Shown here: one piece after another, positions 47,526 through 59,046 of the stretch | Layout: the number at the start of each line of letters is the position of its first letter | Numbering within the stretch: position 1 is the stretch's first letter | Assembly: GCA_016708875.1 (NCBI GenBank) | Contig: JADJFA010000007.1 | Span: 124,001 to 188,000, forward strand | Source: Lewinellaceae bacterium | Lineage (GTDB): Bacteria > Bacteroidota > Bacteroidia > Chitinophagales > Saprospiraceae | DNA length: 64,000 bases | Reading direction: 5' to 3' | The notes under the pieces: model-generated | What the model saw: the letters and a program-made list of their open reading frames with translations, nothing else | Databases searched by the model: none | Told to the model about the DNA's origin: nothing | Made by a program: the position numbers and the translations under genes

Positions 47526-48323
47526 TCACCTCGTAAATATCCACTTCTTATCTTCCTTCCCTTCGACGACAACCGTAAAACGACTGATCGAGTCGTCCAA
47601 CTCGAATTTGATATCCCCCTCCCCGTAACTCCTTGAATCCACGATTTCGCTTAGGAAGTTGGAAGGCGCCAGCGGACCTGGCAATTCGTCGGCGAACAGC
47701 CTGAAATCGCCTGACCTTAAATAGTGGTTAATGATGCCCTTGAAATTTAGCCCTATCCTCAGTGTGATCAGGCTTTTACCACCGCCGATGCTCTCCACGT
47801 TGGTTTTTATAACCGAATAAACCCGTTCGTACTGCTCGCTCCCGGCGGACATCGTGACTGGTTGGGCTTCCGAGACATTAAGGGGGCGAGCTGGGGCCGC
47901 CTTATTTCCGGGGGCAGCAAGGGTGGCCGGGGAGCGCCCGTTGTTGGCCTTAGCGGCTTCGCTGTCAGTGGGCGCCGAAGCAAAGCGGTAAATTCCGTAC
48001 ACGGCTAAAAGTCCTACAAGGGCTATTGCCCCCATTATCCAGGTTCGATTGGAGCCAGTTCCAGTCGGAGTTGGGCTGGCAAACGGCGCAGGCTGGCCAT
48101 CACTGAGATCAATCAGTTGGAGCAGGCTGTGGCGGATTTGCCCGAGTTCGATATTGGCCTGTTCATTGGAAATCAGGTCGTTGCGTTGCTTCGTCCGCAG
48201 GTCGTTCCACTTGCTTTCGAGCAAAATCAGGTCCTTGTAGTAACCTTGTTTGTGCTTCAGGGCGTTGAAGAGTTCGCCCAATTGATTGTCGGCCAGTAGT
48301 TCGAGAAGGGATTGTTTATCCAT
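47526..48323 (-). CDS. EAD11-like effector-associated domain membrane protein
   Basis: A 265-aa protein. The N-terminal 75 residues match effector-associated domain 11 (LLELLADNQLGELFNALK, then DLILLESKWNDLRTKQRNDLISNEQANIELGQIRHSLLQLID). A Pro/Ser linker, one membrane helix (about 95-112) and an external beta-rich domain (about 160-265) follow. EADs are adaptor modules thought to recruit effectors in signalling or defence systems through EAD-EAD contacts. No second EAD protein is seen in this window. Start at 48323 gives MDKQSLLELL; a longer frame upstream is less convincing. Confidence 0.65.
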   Translation of the reverse strand: MDKQSLLELLADNQLGELFNALKHKQGYYKDLILLESKWNDLRTKQRNDLISNEQANIELGQIRHSLLQLIDLSDGQPAPFASPTPTGTGSNRTWIMGAIALVGLLAVYGIYRFASAPTDSEAAKANNGRSPATLAAPGNKAAPARPLNVSEAQPVTMSAGSEQYERVYSVIKTNVESIGGGKSLITLRIGLNFKGIINHYLRSGDFRLFADELPGPLAPSNFLSEIVDSRSYGEGDIKFELDDSISRFTVVVEGKEDKKWIFTR

Positions 48324-48444
48324 AGGGAGTGTTATTGGTAATTGATGGATCAAGTCTGACGAAACCATTACCAGTCTCTCATAATCGCGGCAATGTACTC
48401 AGATATTGTATAATTTTGACCCTGCTTTGTTCCCTGTTCCGACT

Positions 48445-49410
48445 ATGCATCTACTCCGTTTTCTCCCACTACTATCCTTTTTTTTTATTGGCTGTAATCA
48501 AACACCTGACCACGCGAAGTTGAGCAGCCCGGGTAATTGTTTCAGTAATTCATTGGTAAATGATGACACCACAGGCACAGAAACCTACACAACCGGGAGA
48601 GGAGCTTTGCTTGGAACAAGGTTCAGCTCTTTTGAAGATTTAAAGTCAGTCATCCAAATTGAATACGACAGCAATATTGTCTTTGTGCGTCATTGTACCA
48701 ACGGCAGAGAAGTGGTCAGTGTATTGGAGACTGGCACTAGTCAGGGTGATATGGCGAAAGCAGGTAACGATGGTGCACTTTGGGATCGCTTACTCCTGCT
48801 GTTTAGTTGTCCATACGCAGTGATAAATAGAAATGATCTGAAGAGAATTTATACACTTTCAAGATGGAGACCAGATTGGTTGGGAGAGGGTGACCTGGCT
48901 TTTTTTGATATGGCAAAATCATCGGTAGGAAATATCAATACCCCTGAAATGGCCTTTAAAAATGTGAGAGACAGCACTGAAAAAGGCTACCTCAATTCCT
49001 TTAACCATATCACAGCACAGGCATTCATTACTTCTTGTTTTTCGGAGGAACTGGCTGATTTCATTGCCGATTCACATGAACGATATCGTCATCCGGAATT
49101 GATCACCGGAAAATTTACGGAAGCGCAAATTACAGACCTGGAGGAAGGCCCAGTTGATAATTATGTAGATCTTATAAACAACGAATGGGGACAGGAGCTA
49201 GGCAAATATCTCAAAGAGAAGTATAGTATTGACCGTGAAACAAACTGGACACCTGAACTGCTTGCCAATTATCTGAATGATTTACAGCGCTATTACAGTT
49301 GGGCTTTTCAAATTGGTTTTGAACCCTTCAGACCAGAAGACAAAGAAGTGCTCAGATTTTCGAATAAAATTAACATAGTAATGAAAGGCCGTTTGAATTT
49401 TAACACATGA
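48445..49410 (+). CDS. Lipoprotein of unknown function
   Basis: A 321-aa predicted lipoprotein with lipobox (FFFIGCNQ, Cys about 17). The mature part is acidic, with no family recognised; notable segments are VFVRHCTNGREVVSVLETGTSQG near 70 and a helical C-terminus (ELLANYLNDLQRYYSWAFQIGFEPF). The start at 48445 gives the signal peptide; TAATTTTG at 48411-48418 could be its -7 box. It is divergent from the EAD protein gene, with about 120 bp between starts. Confidence 0.75.
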   Translation: MHLLRFLPLLSFFFIGCNQTPDHAKLSSPGNCFSNSLVNDDTTGTETYTTGRGALLGTRFSSFEDLKSVIQIEYDSNIVFVRHCTNGREVVSVLETGTSQGDMAKAGNDGALWDRLLLLFSCPYAVINRNDLKRIYTLSRWRPDWLGEGDLAFFDMAKSSVGNINTPEMAFKNVRDSTEKGYLNSFNHITAQAFITSCFSEELADFIADSHERYRHPELITGKFTEAQITDLEEGPVDNYVDLINNEWGQELGKYLKEKYSIDRETNWTPELLANYLNDLQRYYSWAFQIGFEPFRPEDKEVLRFSNKINIVMKGRLNFNT

Positions 49411-49422
49411 GTTTGAGGTCAA

Positions 49423-50700
49423 TCAATTTTTTACCAAACGGTAGAGAGGGATTTTCCATGAGTCAAAAGTATCGTTTACAAAGGAATAACCTTCCTGTAG
49501 TTCTTTCACTCCGATTGGCTGCCATTGCTTTAATTTCTCCATCCACTTTTCATCTACCAAAACTTTATTACAGCGAACTCCAATGAGATCAACCTCACTT
49601 AAATTTATATTTCTTAAGTCGGAATAACTCAGGTTTGCCCTACTCAAATTTGCTTTAGTGAAGTTGGTTCCCCTGAAATTAACACTTATCAGATTCGCTT
49701 GGTTGAACAACGCACCGCCAGATTGTGCCCACTGAAAATTTGCGTCAAATAAATCTGCATCAATTAGTTGCGCGTTTGTTAGCTTAGCTCCGTTCAAGTT
49801 TGTCTTTGCAAGGGTCGCACCATTCAGTTGTGCCCAGCTCAAATCCGCTCTTTTCAAATCCGAATGGCTCAAGTTCGCCTGATTCAATTTTGCTCCCCAA
49901 AGATTTGCTTCCCCCAGATTGGCGCCTTTCAGGTTCGCACCGCTCAAGTCAGCATCCTTTAAATTTGCTTTCTGGAGGTTTATTCCACTCAGGTCCGATC
50001 CTTTCAAACCAGCCCCCCGCAAATCTGCTTCGGCAAAGAGAGCACGCTCTTTGATCCTTGCAAAAGAACCCGTATCAATATTCATAAGTACCAAAGCCTG
50101 CAAAAGTTGTCCGCGTCCCAGGCTGTACGCTTTCTCCGAGAGGCTGTCTGCTTCGATGTATTTGTAAGGTTTGAAAGCGATACTCAACGCTGCTATTCTG
50201 GCAATGGTGGTATCTCGCAGCGTCCTGCCGGGATTGCGTTTCAATTCTTCTCCAACATCCTCCAGAATGCTACGCATCAGCGGTTCCAGATCATTCTTCT
50301 TCACGGTCTCTACCAATGCCGACATTTCCTGTAGCTTCTTATTCTGGTTTTGAATTTGAAGTTTGAAAGACTCGATTTGGCGGAAAACAACTAGCCCACC
50401 CACAATACCACCTAGCACAAGTATGCCCAACAGCATGACTCGAATGTGCCTTTGGGTGGCTGCGTCTTTGAAATCTCCGGCGAACGATTTTTTGTCAATC
50501 TGCGTTGGCAGAAAATTCTTGTTCCAGGCACTCCACAGAAGCAGAACGAGCGAAACGAGTGCCAACGCCGCTATAAAACCCAGCAGAAACGAGTAGTTTT
50601 TTTCAATGTACGGCAGACGAAGAAATCCCAAGGCCCAGCCAAACACGATTCCAATCACCAAGCCTAAAAACAGGTGCTTTGTTCTTTTCATTAGTAGCAT
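49423..50700 (-). CDS. Pentapeptide-repeat membrane protein
   Basis: A 425-aa protein. Three hydrophobic helices (about 8-25, 38-58, 88-106) and a coiled coil (about 108-135) precede about 30 A(D/N)Lxx pentapeptides (about 225-375, for example ADLSGANLKGANLGEANL). The repeats form a square right-handed beta-helix, probably in the cytoplasm. The last 45 residues are outside the repeat. Function unknown. ATG codons at 50700 and 50691 are both possible starts. Confidence 0.85.
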   Translation of the reverse strand: MLLMKRTKHLFLGLVIGIVFGWALGFLRLPYIEKNYSFLLGFIAALALVSLVLLLWSAWNKNFLPTQIDKKSFAGDFKDAATQRHIRVMLLGILVLGGIVGGLVVFRQIESFKLQIQNQNKKLQEMSALVETVKKNDLEPLMRSILEDVGEELKRNPGRTLRDTTIARIAALSIAFKPYKYIEADSLSEKAYSLGRGQLLQALVLMNIDTGSFARIKERALFAEADLRGAGLKGSDLSGINLQKANLKDADLSGANLKGANLGEANLWGAKLNQANLSHSDLKRADLSWAQLNGATLAKTNLNGAKLTNAQLIDADLFDANFQWAQSGGALFNQANLISVNFRGTNFTKANLSRANLSYSDLRNINLSEVDLIGVRCNKVLVDEKWMEKLKQWQPIGVKELQEGYSFVNDTFDSWKIPLYRLVKN

Positions 50701-51003
50701 AGATTTTTCAAAGGAGCAAAAGTGTGATTTTTTAAACCGCTGTTCAAGCCTAATTTTCCCGGACGAAATCTTCTCCGGTTAACACGATCCATGAGTTGGA
50801 CTGATTATTGCACTACCCATACTCCCTGTCCATCTGGCACAAATTGAAAGCCACATTCCGGCTCCTGATCAAATTCGTTTTGTCGTCAGGTTTACCTAAC
50901 ACCCTTTTTAATCTGGCTTTAATGCCGTTTTAATTCCGTTCTAAGCTAAAGGGCGTCCCTTTGCTTCAGAATTCTTTTTTTTATTAATCTTCAAATTTTT
51001 CCC
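50701..51003. other. Divergent intergenic region
   Basis: It separates the pentapeptide-repeat gene from the giant SprB/HYR gene and should hold both promoters. No clear TAnnTTTG box is found on either strand. A small palindrome AAAGGG-CGT-CCCTTT lies at 50948-50962, about 40 bp before the giant gene. No ORF or RNA is supported. Confidence 0.5.
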
Positions 51004-54000
51004 ATGACTCGATTCTGCTTTTTAATCGCACTCTCACTCCTCCTTTCCACCAATTGTTTTTCCAAAACCATTTTAATTTCAAATCAGGCCCCACTCGAAA
51101 TCACCCTCGTCTCGCTTCAAAATCCCAATTGTTTTGACCCGCTCGGCTCTATCAATGTAATCGCTACTGGAGGGACACCGGGTTACACTTATGTTTGGAA
51201 CACCGGGGCCAACGGACCAACAATCACCAGTATTTCAACCGGAGATTATAACGTGGTGGTGACCGACGGCGACGGCAGCACCTCAATCTCATCATTTCAG
51301 TCTTGAATGATTTTGCCGTACCGCTGGCAGATGCCGGCGCCCCGCAGGTGGTTCCATGCTCCAACACCCTCACTACACTAAACGGCAGCGGCTCTTCCGG
51401 GCCTGATTTCGCGTACCAATGGCTGAGCTCCAACGGTGGGCATATCCTTTCCGGTGCTAACACACTTAACCCGGTCGTAGACCACGCCGGAACCTTCCAA
51501 CTGACGGTGAGCAATTTGAACAACGGTTGTACCGCTTCGGGGACAACAACGGTCACCGGGCAAAATACTGCACCTGCCGCCACTGCTACGGGTGGTGTAT
51601 TAAACTGCACGTCCAATTCGGTCACCCTTACGGTGGTTTACACTTCATTGAACACGTCCTTTTTCTGGCAAGGGCCGGGAGGATTTAATTCACTGCTGTT
51701 GAATCCCGTCGTTAATGTTGCGGGGAATTATGTGTTCAACCTGACTGATACGCTAACAGGGTGTATCACTAAATCAACGGCTGTTGTGACGGCTAACTTC
51801 CTGGCGCCCAACGTAGATGCCGCGGGCGGGGGCGTAATCACTTGTGCGCAATCAACGGCGCAATTGACGGGTGCTTCCACCACCCCAGGGGCTACCTTTA
51901 GCTGGACAGGCCCAAATGGCTATTCCTCCAGTCAACAAAACCCCATCGTCAGTAGTGCCGGTACATACACATTGACTGTGAAAAACCCGGCAAACGGCTG
52001 CACGGCCACGGACGCAGTCACTGTCACAAGCAACCTGACGGCACCTATTCCTACGGCTTCTGTGAATGGCCCACTTACTTGTGTTGTTCAATTGGTTCAA
52101 TTAACGGGCACTTCCAATACTCCGGGCGTAAGTTTCGCCTGGACGGGGCCAGCCAATTTTGTGTCCAATCTGCAAAATCCATTCGTCGGCAAACCAGGCC
52201 TTTATACCTTGGTCATCACGAATCCGGTGAACGGCTGTACGGGAACTGCGACGGTGACTGTAACGCAAAATATCACGCCGCCGAATGTTTCGGCTTCTGG
52301 TGGAGTTAAGACCTGTTCGTCTCCATTGGTTGTATTATCTGGCAATTCAACGACACCTGCCGTTTCATATAGTTGGACGGGGCCGAATGGTTTTACTTCC
52401 ATTCAGCAAACCCCAGCGTTGGTTTTGTCGGTACTTATGTGCTCAAGGTGACCAACCCAGTAAATGGGTGCACGGCCACTGCTTCTGCCTCTGTATCACA
52501 AAATATTACTCCACCGAGCGTATCGGCCACCAGCGGGACGATCACTTGTACCAATCCGCTGGCTCAAATCACCACTACTTCTTCGCCGCAAGGGCTGACA
52601 TTTTCATGGACTGGACCAAACAACTTTAGTTCCAACCTGAAAAACCCACTGGTAGGCGTTAGCGGTAATTACACGGTTATTGCCACCAATCCTATCAACG
52701 GTTGTACCAATACTGGCGCTGTTTATGTCAATGAAAATGTAACCGCACCGTTTGCGTATGCCGGGGAAGACAAATCGCTGAACTGTTATTTTACCTCCTT
52801 AACCATAAATGCTTCCTTCTCCTCCACCGGCTCTAATTTCAGCTATCTTTGGACCACTTGGGACGGGAACATTATATCAGGCGCAAATACCCTCTATCCA
52901 CGGGTAGATTTGGAAGGGAATTATACGCTGAAAGTAACAAACACCCAAAACGGATGTGTGGACATAGACAGCATGGTCGTTATCCAATCGCCACCAGTAA
53001 CAGCGAACATTTCTCAGACAAGCCCTGTACATTGCAGCGGAGGCTCCAATGGCACGGCCACGGTGGTTGGGGGCGGAGGCTCCTATTCCTATTCCTACAA
53101 CTGGTCTAACGGGCTGCAAACTGCCAGTATAAACGGTCTCACCGCAGGTATGTACACCGTAACGGTGACCGATGGCGAAGGATGCTCGGCAATCGCCACC
53201 GCAACGGTCAATCAACTGGTTTTGGCTGCAACCGTCAACGTAACGCATCAATCCATCCCTGGGATAAACAACGGCTCCGCTTTTATAATTGGCAGCGGCG
53301 GTACTGTACCTTACACTTTTAACTGGAGTAATGGGGCAACGACATTCACGATTAACAATCTAGCCCCCGGTCCATATTCTGTGACAGTGACCGATGCAAA
53401 GGGCTGCACCATTGTAAAGACGACCAATGTAAATGCTGCGAATTGTATCCTAAGCGGCACCATTTCAGGCGTTAACGAGAAATGTTTCGGTGCGGCCAAC
53501 GGTTCCGCTACCTTAAATCTTATATCAGCAGTTAACCCGATTGTTTATGCCTGGGCACATGGAGCCACTACAAAAACCATTACTGGACTATCTCCGGGCA
53601 CGTATTCCGTCACGGCTACTGATGCCACCAGCTGTCAGGTAGTGCAAACAATACAGATCACAGGCCCGCAGGTATTGACGACTTCTGTGACCTCCCAAAC
53701 CAATGTGAGTTGCCCGAGTGCGTCTGACGGCTTGATTACGGTGGGTGTAAACGGTGGCACACAAGGGTACACCTACCAATGGTCTAACAATGGCTCAAGC
53801 GCGACCATTTCCAATCTTGCCTCGGGTACTTACACGCTGACGGTAACGGATGCCAATAATTGTACAACCACCCTGAGTGCTCAAATCAACGGGCCTGTCC
53901 CCATTACGATCTCTATTTTGAACAAAACAGATGTGGAATGCCCAAGCGGAAATACCGGGTCAATTTCGATTTCGGCTCAGGGAGGGCTTCCACCTTATCA

Positions 54001-55807
54001 ATATTTCTGGTCTAATGGCAGTACAGTTGCTTCCATTTCAGGGCTTACTCCTGGCAACTATACGCTTACGGTCACGGATGCCAACGATTGCCCTAAAAGT
54101 CTAAGCACCAATATCCTAGATCTGGATCAGGCGCCTCCAATGCTTCTGTTAAAAAACGCGACCGTTGATCTGGACAACAATGGCTTTGTTTCCATTTCGC
54201 CTTCCTTATTTGACAATGGAAGTACCGATGCTTGCGGCATTGCTAATTGGACGGTAACGCCAAACTCGTTCAATTGCAACCAGATTGGCCAAAACACAGT
54301 AACGATAACAGCCACCGATCCCGGCGGTCATACCAGTACGGGTACTGCCATTGTGACCGTAGTGGACAATATTGTACCCAATGTAGTTTGCCCTGTCAAC
54401 ATTACCCGCGGAGCCTGCAATGCAGTCGTTCAATTCAACCTGCCATTGGTGATTGACAACTGCCAGATCAATCCGGCACAGTTGGTCCAATTAAGCGGTT
54501 TGCCTGCCGGCAGCGCTTTTCCTTCAGGCAACACCCACCAATCTTTTAAATATACGGATCTTGGAGGGAATGTCGGCGTATGCAGCTTTGACATTTTTGT
54601 AGAAACAGCAGTAAGCGTTACTTTAAACGAGGCCGCTGCAACTTGTTCCGGCACCTGTGATGGCACGGCCACCCTAACCCAGATAAGCGGCGGAAACTTC
54701 AGTGTGGTCTGGAGCAACGGCTTGACCAGCCTTAGCCTATCGGGACTTTGCCCCGGAACCTATACGGCAACCATTACGGATTCGTACAATTGTGTGCAGA
54801 CCAAAACGGCAGAGATTGATGTCTTGGACATGCAAGCGCCAAGCCTTAATTGTCCGGCCAATATTTTCAGCAGTTATTGCGCTGGCCCGGTCACATACAG
54901 CCAACCGGTTGTAACAGACAATTGCGTGCTAATTCCAGGCAATATTCAGTTGATCTCTGGCTTAGCATCCGGATCAATGTTCCCCATTGGAAATACCCTA
55001 CAAACATTCTCCTACACCGATGGCGGAGGCAATAGCGGAGTGTGCAGTTTTTCTGTAGACATTACTGGACCTTCTACGCAAAGTACTGTCATACAGCCAG
55101 TTACTTGCACAAATATGTGCAACGGCACTGCATTACTTACGATAAGTGGGGGCAATGGTCCGTTTAATATTCAATGGAGCAATGGGCAGAGTGGCCCCTT
55201 GGCCACCAACCTTTGCGCCGGGAATTACACGTACATGGTGAGCGATTTGGCGGGTTGTGTGCAGTCTGGCTCGGTATCGGTTTCTCAACCATCGGCATTG
55301 CTAATATTTGTCGAGCAGGTCGAGAATGATCACGGCAATACCGGCACCGGAAGTATTCAAATCGGCGTTTCAGGGGGTGTGCCATCCTACACTTTCCAAT
55401 GGACCCGCAACGGTGCGTTTTATACCAACACACAAGATTTAGCAAACCTGTTTCAGGGACAGTACATCGCCATTGTTACAGATGCCAATGGTTGTACGAA
55501 CAGTAGTGGAGTTATAACGGTATCCAATCTTGTAGGAACCAAAGCCCCCGAATGGATACAGACGGTAATGTTGTCTCCCAACCCGGCAAGCGAAATGGTC
55601 AAGATAGATTTCGGAGCGCCTTTAGGTCAGGCGGCGATACTTCGACTGAGCGACATAAACGGCCGGATGGTCACTACACAGCAAATTGAAGCGATTGCTC
55701 AACAGGTCTTGATTGATGTGTCTTCATTGCCTTCAGGGCTTTGGATGATTCAGCTCAGCCTGGAAGATGGGCAGCGTACGATGCGGAAATTGGTGGTGGA
55801 GCGGTAG
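51004..55807 (+). CDS. Giant secreted SprB/HYR-repeat adhesin-like protein with type IX sorting domain (two frameshifts as read)
   Basis: About 1601 aa. A signal peptide (about 1-21) and an SprB-type unit lead to six or more Ig-like repeats of about 85 residues (SWTGPNGF..., GTYTLTVKNPANGCTAT). SprB repeats (SNGxxTxSIxGLxxGxYTVTVTDxxGC) and HYR-type units follow (PVVTDNC patterns, YTDLGGNVGVCSF). A type IX sorting domain closes the protein (LSPNPASEMVKIDFG, SGLWMIQL, MRKLVVER). One T is missing near 51290 and one A near 52409; repair restores a single frame. It is probably a surface adhesin or gliding-type filament protein. Confidence 0.9.
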
Positions 55808-55835
55808 ATTAGGATGTCTTAACCTGACTCAATAC

Positions 55836-55875
55836 AAAGCCCAGACGGTTGATTTTCAACTGCCTGGGCTTTTTT
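55836..55875 (+). terminator. Rho-independent terminator of the giant adhesin gene
   Basis: AAAGCCCAG pairs with CTGGGCTTT, with an inner GTTG / CAAC stem, followed by an uninterrupted T run. It lies 29 bp after the stop codon. Confidence 0.85.
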
Positions 55876-55882
55876 CATGCTA

Positions 55883-55913
55883 TTTAGGAGGCAACTTGAA
55901 GTTGCCTCCTAAA
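55883..55913. repeat. Perfect palindrome between convergent genes
   Basis: TTTAGGAGGCAACTT and its exact reverse complement flank a single G. It lies just after the ELWxxDGT paralog 2 stop codon on the minus strand and can serve as that gene's terminator hairpin. Confidence 0.8.
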
Positions 55914-55920
55914 TTTTCCA

Positions 55921-58874
55921 CTACTGCACCACCAATTTTTCACCACCACCTGCTCATCAGACTGCACCCAACGAACCATGTAAACACCTTTCTGCAAATC
56001 CTGAATGTCCATTTGAACGTTGGTTTCACCTTCAGTTGATTGAACGGAACGAACCAACTGGCCAGAAGCAGAGAGGATGCTCAATGTGCCGGTCAAATTG
56101 TTTTCTGGCAAATCCACGTTTACAAAATTGGCCGCAGGATTCGGGTAAACCTTGATTTCGAGCATCCCCGGCGCAGTATATTGAATTGCATTTCGTTCTT
56201 CACCTTCGTCTCCTTGCAAGCCAGCTGCATTAACGAGCAGCCAAGGCTCTTGGCCAACCGTGCGGTTGTTAGCAGATAAGAACAGGTCTTGACCGACCAG
56301 ACGTATTTCCAAAATATTGGCACTGCCTATACCATCCCGAATATCACTGACCAACTCTGTGGTTGCGCCGTCCGATTTCCAGAGTTCGCGTCCATTTTCA
56401 GCATCCGCTGCGGTAAAGAAAATTTTGTCGCCAGCAGCCGTGAGCTTTGTGGAATAGAGCTTTGTCCGTCTAAGCGCAAATCGAAGGTTTTGAGCACCGT
56501 AGTGATGTTGTTTTCAAGTTTGCAAAGTTGTGGTGCACCCGCTTGAGGGCTTTGGGTAAAAAACAACCGAAGACCGGCCGCCATCAGATTGTCGGCATTC
56601 GACATGTTTCCGCCAACTGCGGCCACGCTGGTGCGAATAGCGTTTGTTTTGAACACACGGTCACCCGTGGATTCTCCGCTGGAGGCCGTGAAGTGCAATA
56701 CGCCGTTAAAATCTGTCAAGTTATCAATACCCGAGCTGCCTGGGCCGACGATGATGTCCGATATTCTTTTGGGGATGGCATTGACTGTGCTTTCCAGTTT
56801 CCACAGTTCGCGGCCTTTCGCAGCATCGGCGGCCGTGAAAAAAAGCGTCGAGCCTACCACCGTAAGTTTTTGTGGCATCGGGTATTCGCCTCCGGGAATC
56901 AGGTCAAATACTTTGATAATGGAGGTAACCCCATTTTCTAATTTGCAGAGTTTAGGGCCACTATTTATCCCTTTTTGGGTAAAAAACAGGGTGCTGCCGC
57001 TCGCTATCAGGTTATTGGCAGATATCATATCACCGCCTGTGAATACTACAGCTGTACGTTCCGGGTTGACCTTGAAAATCCTATCCCCGTTACCCGCTCC
57101 ATTGTAAGCGGTGAAGTGCAAAGTCCCCTTCACGGCGGTCATATTTCCGATGCTTGCATTTCCAGCGCCAATCGTGATGTCGGAGATACAAATGGGCACA
57201 GCGTTGGCCGTATTTTCTAATTTGAAAAGTTCGCGGCCCTTAGTCGGGTCTTTGGCTTCAAAAAACAGGGTCAGATTGCCGTCCGTCGCTTCCACAACGA
57301 GAAGATTGCTCGGGCTTGAGCCAGTTGCACCCGGGATGATATCAGCGACTCGCTGCGTTCCGGCCTCCGTGTTGTCTGTCTTCCAGAGTTCGCGACCTGT
57401 TTTGCCGTCGTCTGCAACGAAATAGGTGAAGTCGCCCATTTTGACAAACTCGCTTGGATTAGAACCCGTCGGGCCGATATCTTTGAGATGGACGACGCCA
57501 TTTACCGTACCATCAGAACGCCGCAACTCAAGTCCCCCCACACCATAACTGGAGAAAAACAAATCCGCCCCGCGCACTGCTCTAAATCCATTAATTTGTT
57601 CAATATCAGCAGATTCAATTCCCAAAACGAGGTCTTGTACCAAAACGGTGCCTGCCGCTGTACCGTTGGTTTTCCACAGTTCCCGACCATGTATTCCATC
57701 GTCAGCGGTGAACATAAGCGAGGCGCCAAGCGCCGTTAACATGCGCGGCTCAGAACCCTCCGGGCCAGGGCGAATGTCGGCCACAATGGAAGCAACATCT
57801 TCTGTCGTGACCTTCCATAGCTCCTGACCATGGCTTGGGTTAGAAAGCGTAAAGAAAAACAGGGTGTTGTTCGCCACCGTCAACGAGTTGGGGCTTGGTA
57901 CCGATCTCGCCCGTTGCACTGTCAACAACCGGTACCATGACGGTACCTTCTTTCGTACCGTCGGTTTTGAACAGTTTGACATTGGCAATGAAATACAGCG
58001 CGTTGTTGAAAACGGTCAACGAATTAGCCATGCTTGCACCGTTGGTATTGAGGTCTATCACCCGAACGGTCGTGGCCTCTGTCCCGCTTGTTTTCCAAAG
58101 TTCGCGGTCAAAAACCCCATCAACCACCGTTGCAGCCGAAAAGAACAGTTGGTTATTGAACACGGTGAGACCGATCGGATCGGAATTGCCGTTCAGGTTG
58201 ATGTCTTTGACCTGAACTGTGCCCGCAGGCGTGCCATTTGTTTTCCAAAGTTCACGGCCCTGTGGGCTGGTAGCCGTAAAATAAACAGTGCCGTTGAGAA
58301 GTATAAAACTACCCGGATTTGAACCATCCGGCCCAGGATTGATGTCTTTCACACGCTTTGTACCCAGTGTGGTGCCATTGGTTTTCCAGAGTTCAAATCC
58401 GGATTCGCCATCATCCGCCGTAAAATACAAGGTGTTGCCTGCAGAAAACAATGCGCGGGGAGCACTGGGGTCAGAATCTGGATTGATATCTTTTACCAAA
58501 ACGGTGCCATCCGCAGTGCCGTCGCTTTTCCAGAGTTCAATGCCGAGCTGTCCGGTATGGGCTGCAAAAAATACAGTGCCGTTCAAATCACAAAAGCCAT
58601 TCGGTATTGAACCGGCCTCGCCTGCGGCAATATCCTTCACCAAAACGGTACCCGCTGTGGTGCCATCGCTTTTCCAAAGTTCTCGACCCAAATTCACATC
58701 TATTGCATTAAAAAAAACGGTGTTGCCAACGGTCGCCATACTTCCCGGAGAACCATCGAGGTTGGTGTTAATGTCTTTCAATAAGACGGGCGATTGAGCA
58801 CCGAGCGCAAAGGCCAGGCAATTAAATATCTGCGCAAAAAAGTAAGCGCGTGATTTTTGAAAGATGAATTGCAT
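55921..58874 (-). CDS. ELWxxDGT-repeat secreted protein with type IX sorting domain, paralog 2 (three frameshifts as read)
   Basis: About 984 aa. After the signal peptide (about 1-26) the protein is built from ELWKTNGTxAGT-type repeats, predicted beta-propeller blades. It ends in a type IX sorting domain (VYPNPAANFVNVDLPENNLTG, GVYMVRWVQSDEQVVVKKLVVQ). Frame changes fall near 57890 (one extra C), 56450 and 55935 (one missing A each). The last one hides the true TAG stop at 55921-55923; as read, the frame runs on to 55884. The C-terminal domain is nearly identical to that of paralog 3 next door. Confidence 0.87.
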
Positions 58875-58987
58875 ACGTTATTTGAATTTTAAGTGAGTTA
58901 ATTCGGTTTAAAAAAACGGCCCTGCCAAGTTTTGAAGCCTGACAGGGCTGCATCAAAGAAAATTCCGATTTCTGCGAATTAAGTTGG

Positions 58988-59046
58988 TTGGCGAAATGAA
59001 TTTCGCCCTACGGGTTGATTGATTGGCGAAATGAATTTCGCCCTAC
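58988..59046. repeat. Two direct copies of a 24-bp palindromic unit
   Basis: Copies at 58988-59011 and 59023-59046 are identical and each contains the palindrome GGCGAAATGAATTTCGCC. The second copy reaches the stop codon of ELWxxDGT paralog 3. They look like REP-type intergenic repeats that can form mRNA-end hairpins. Confidence 0.85.
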
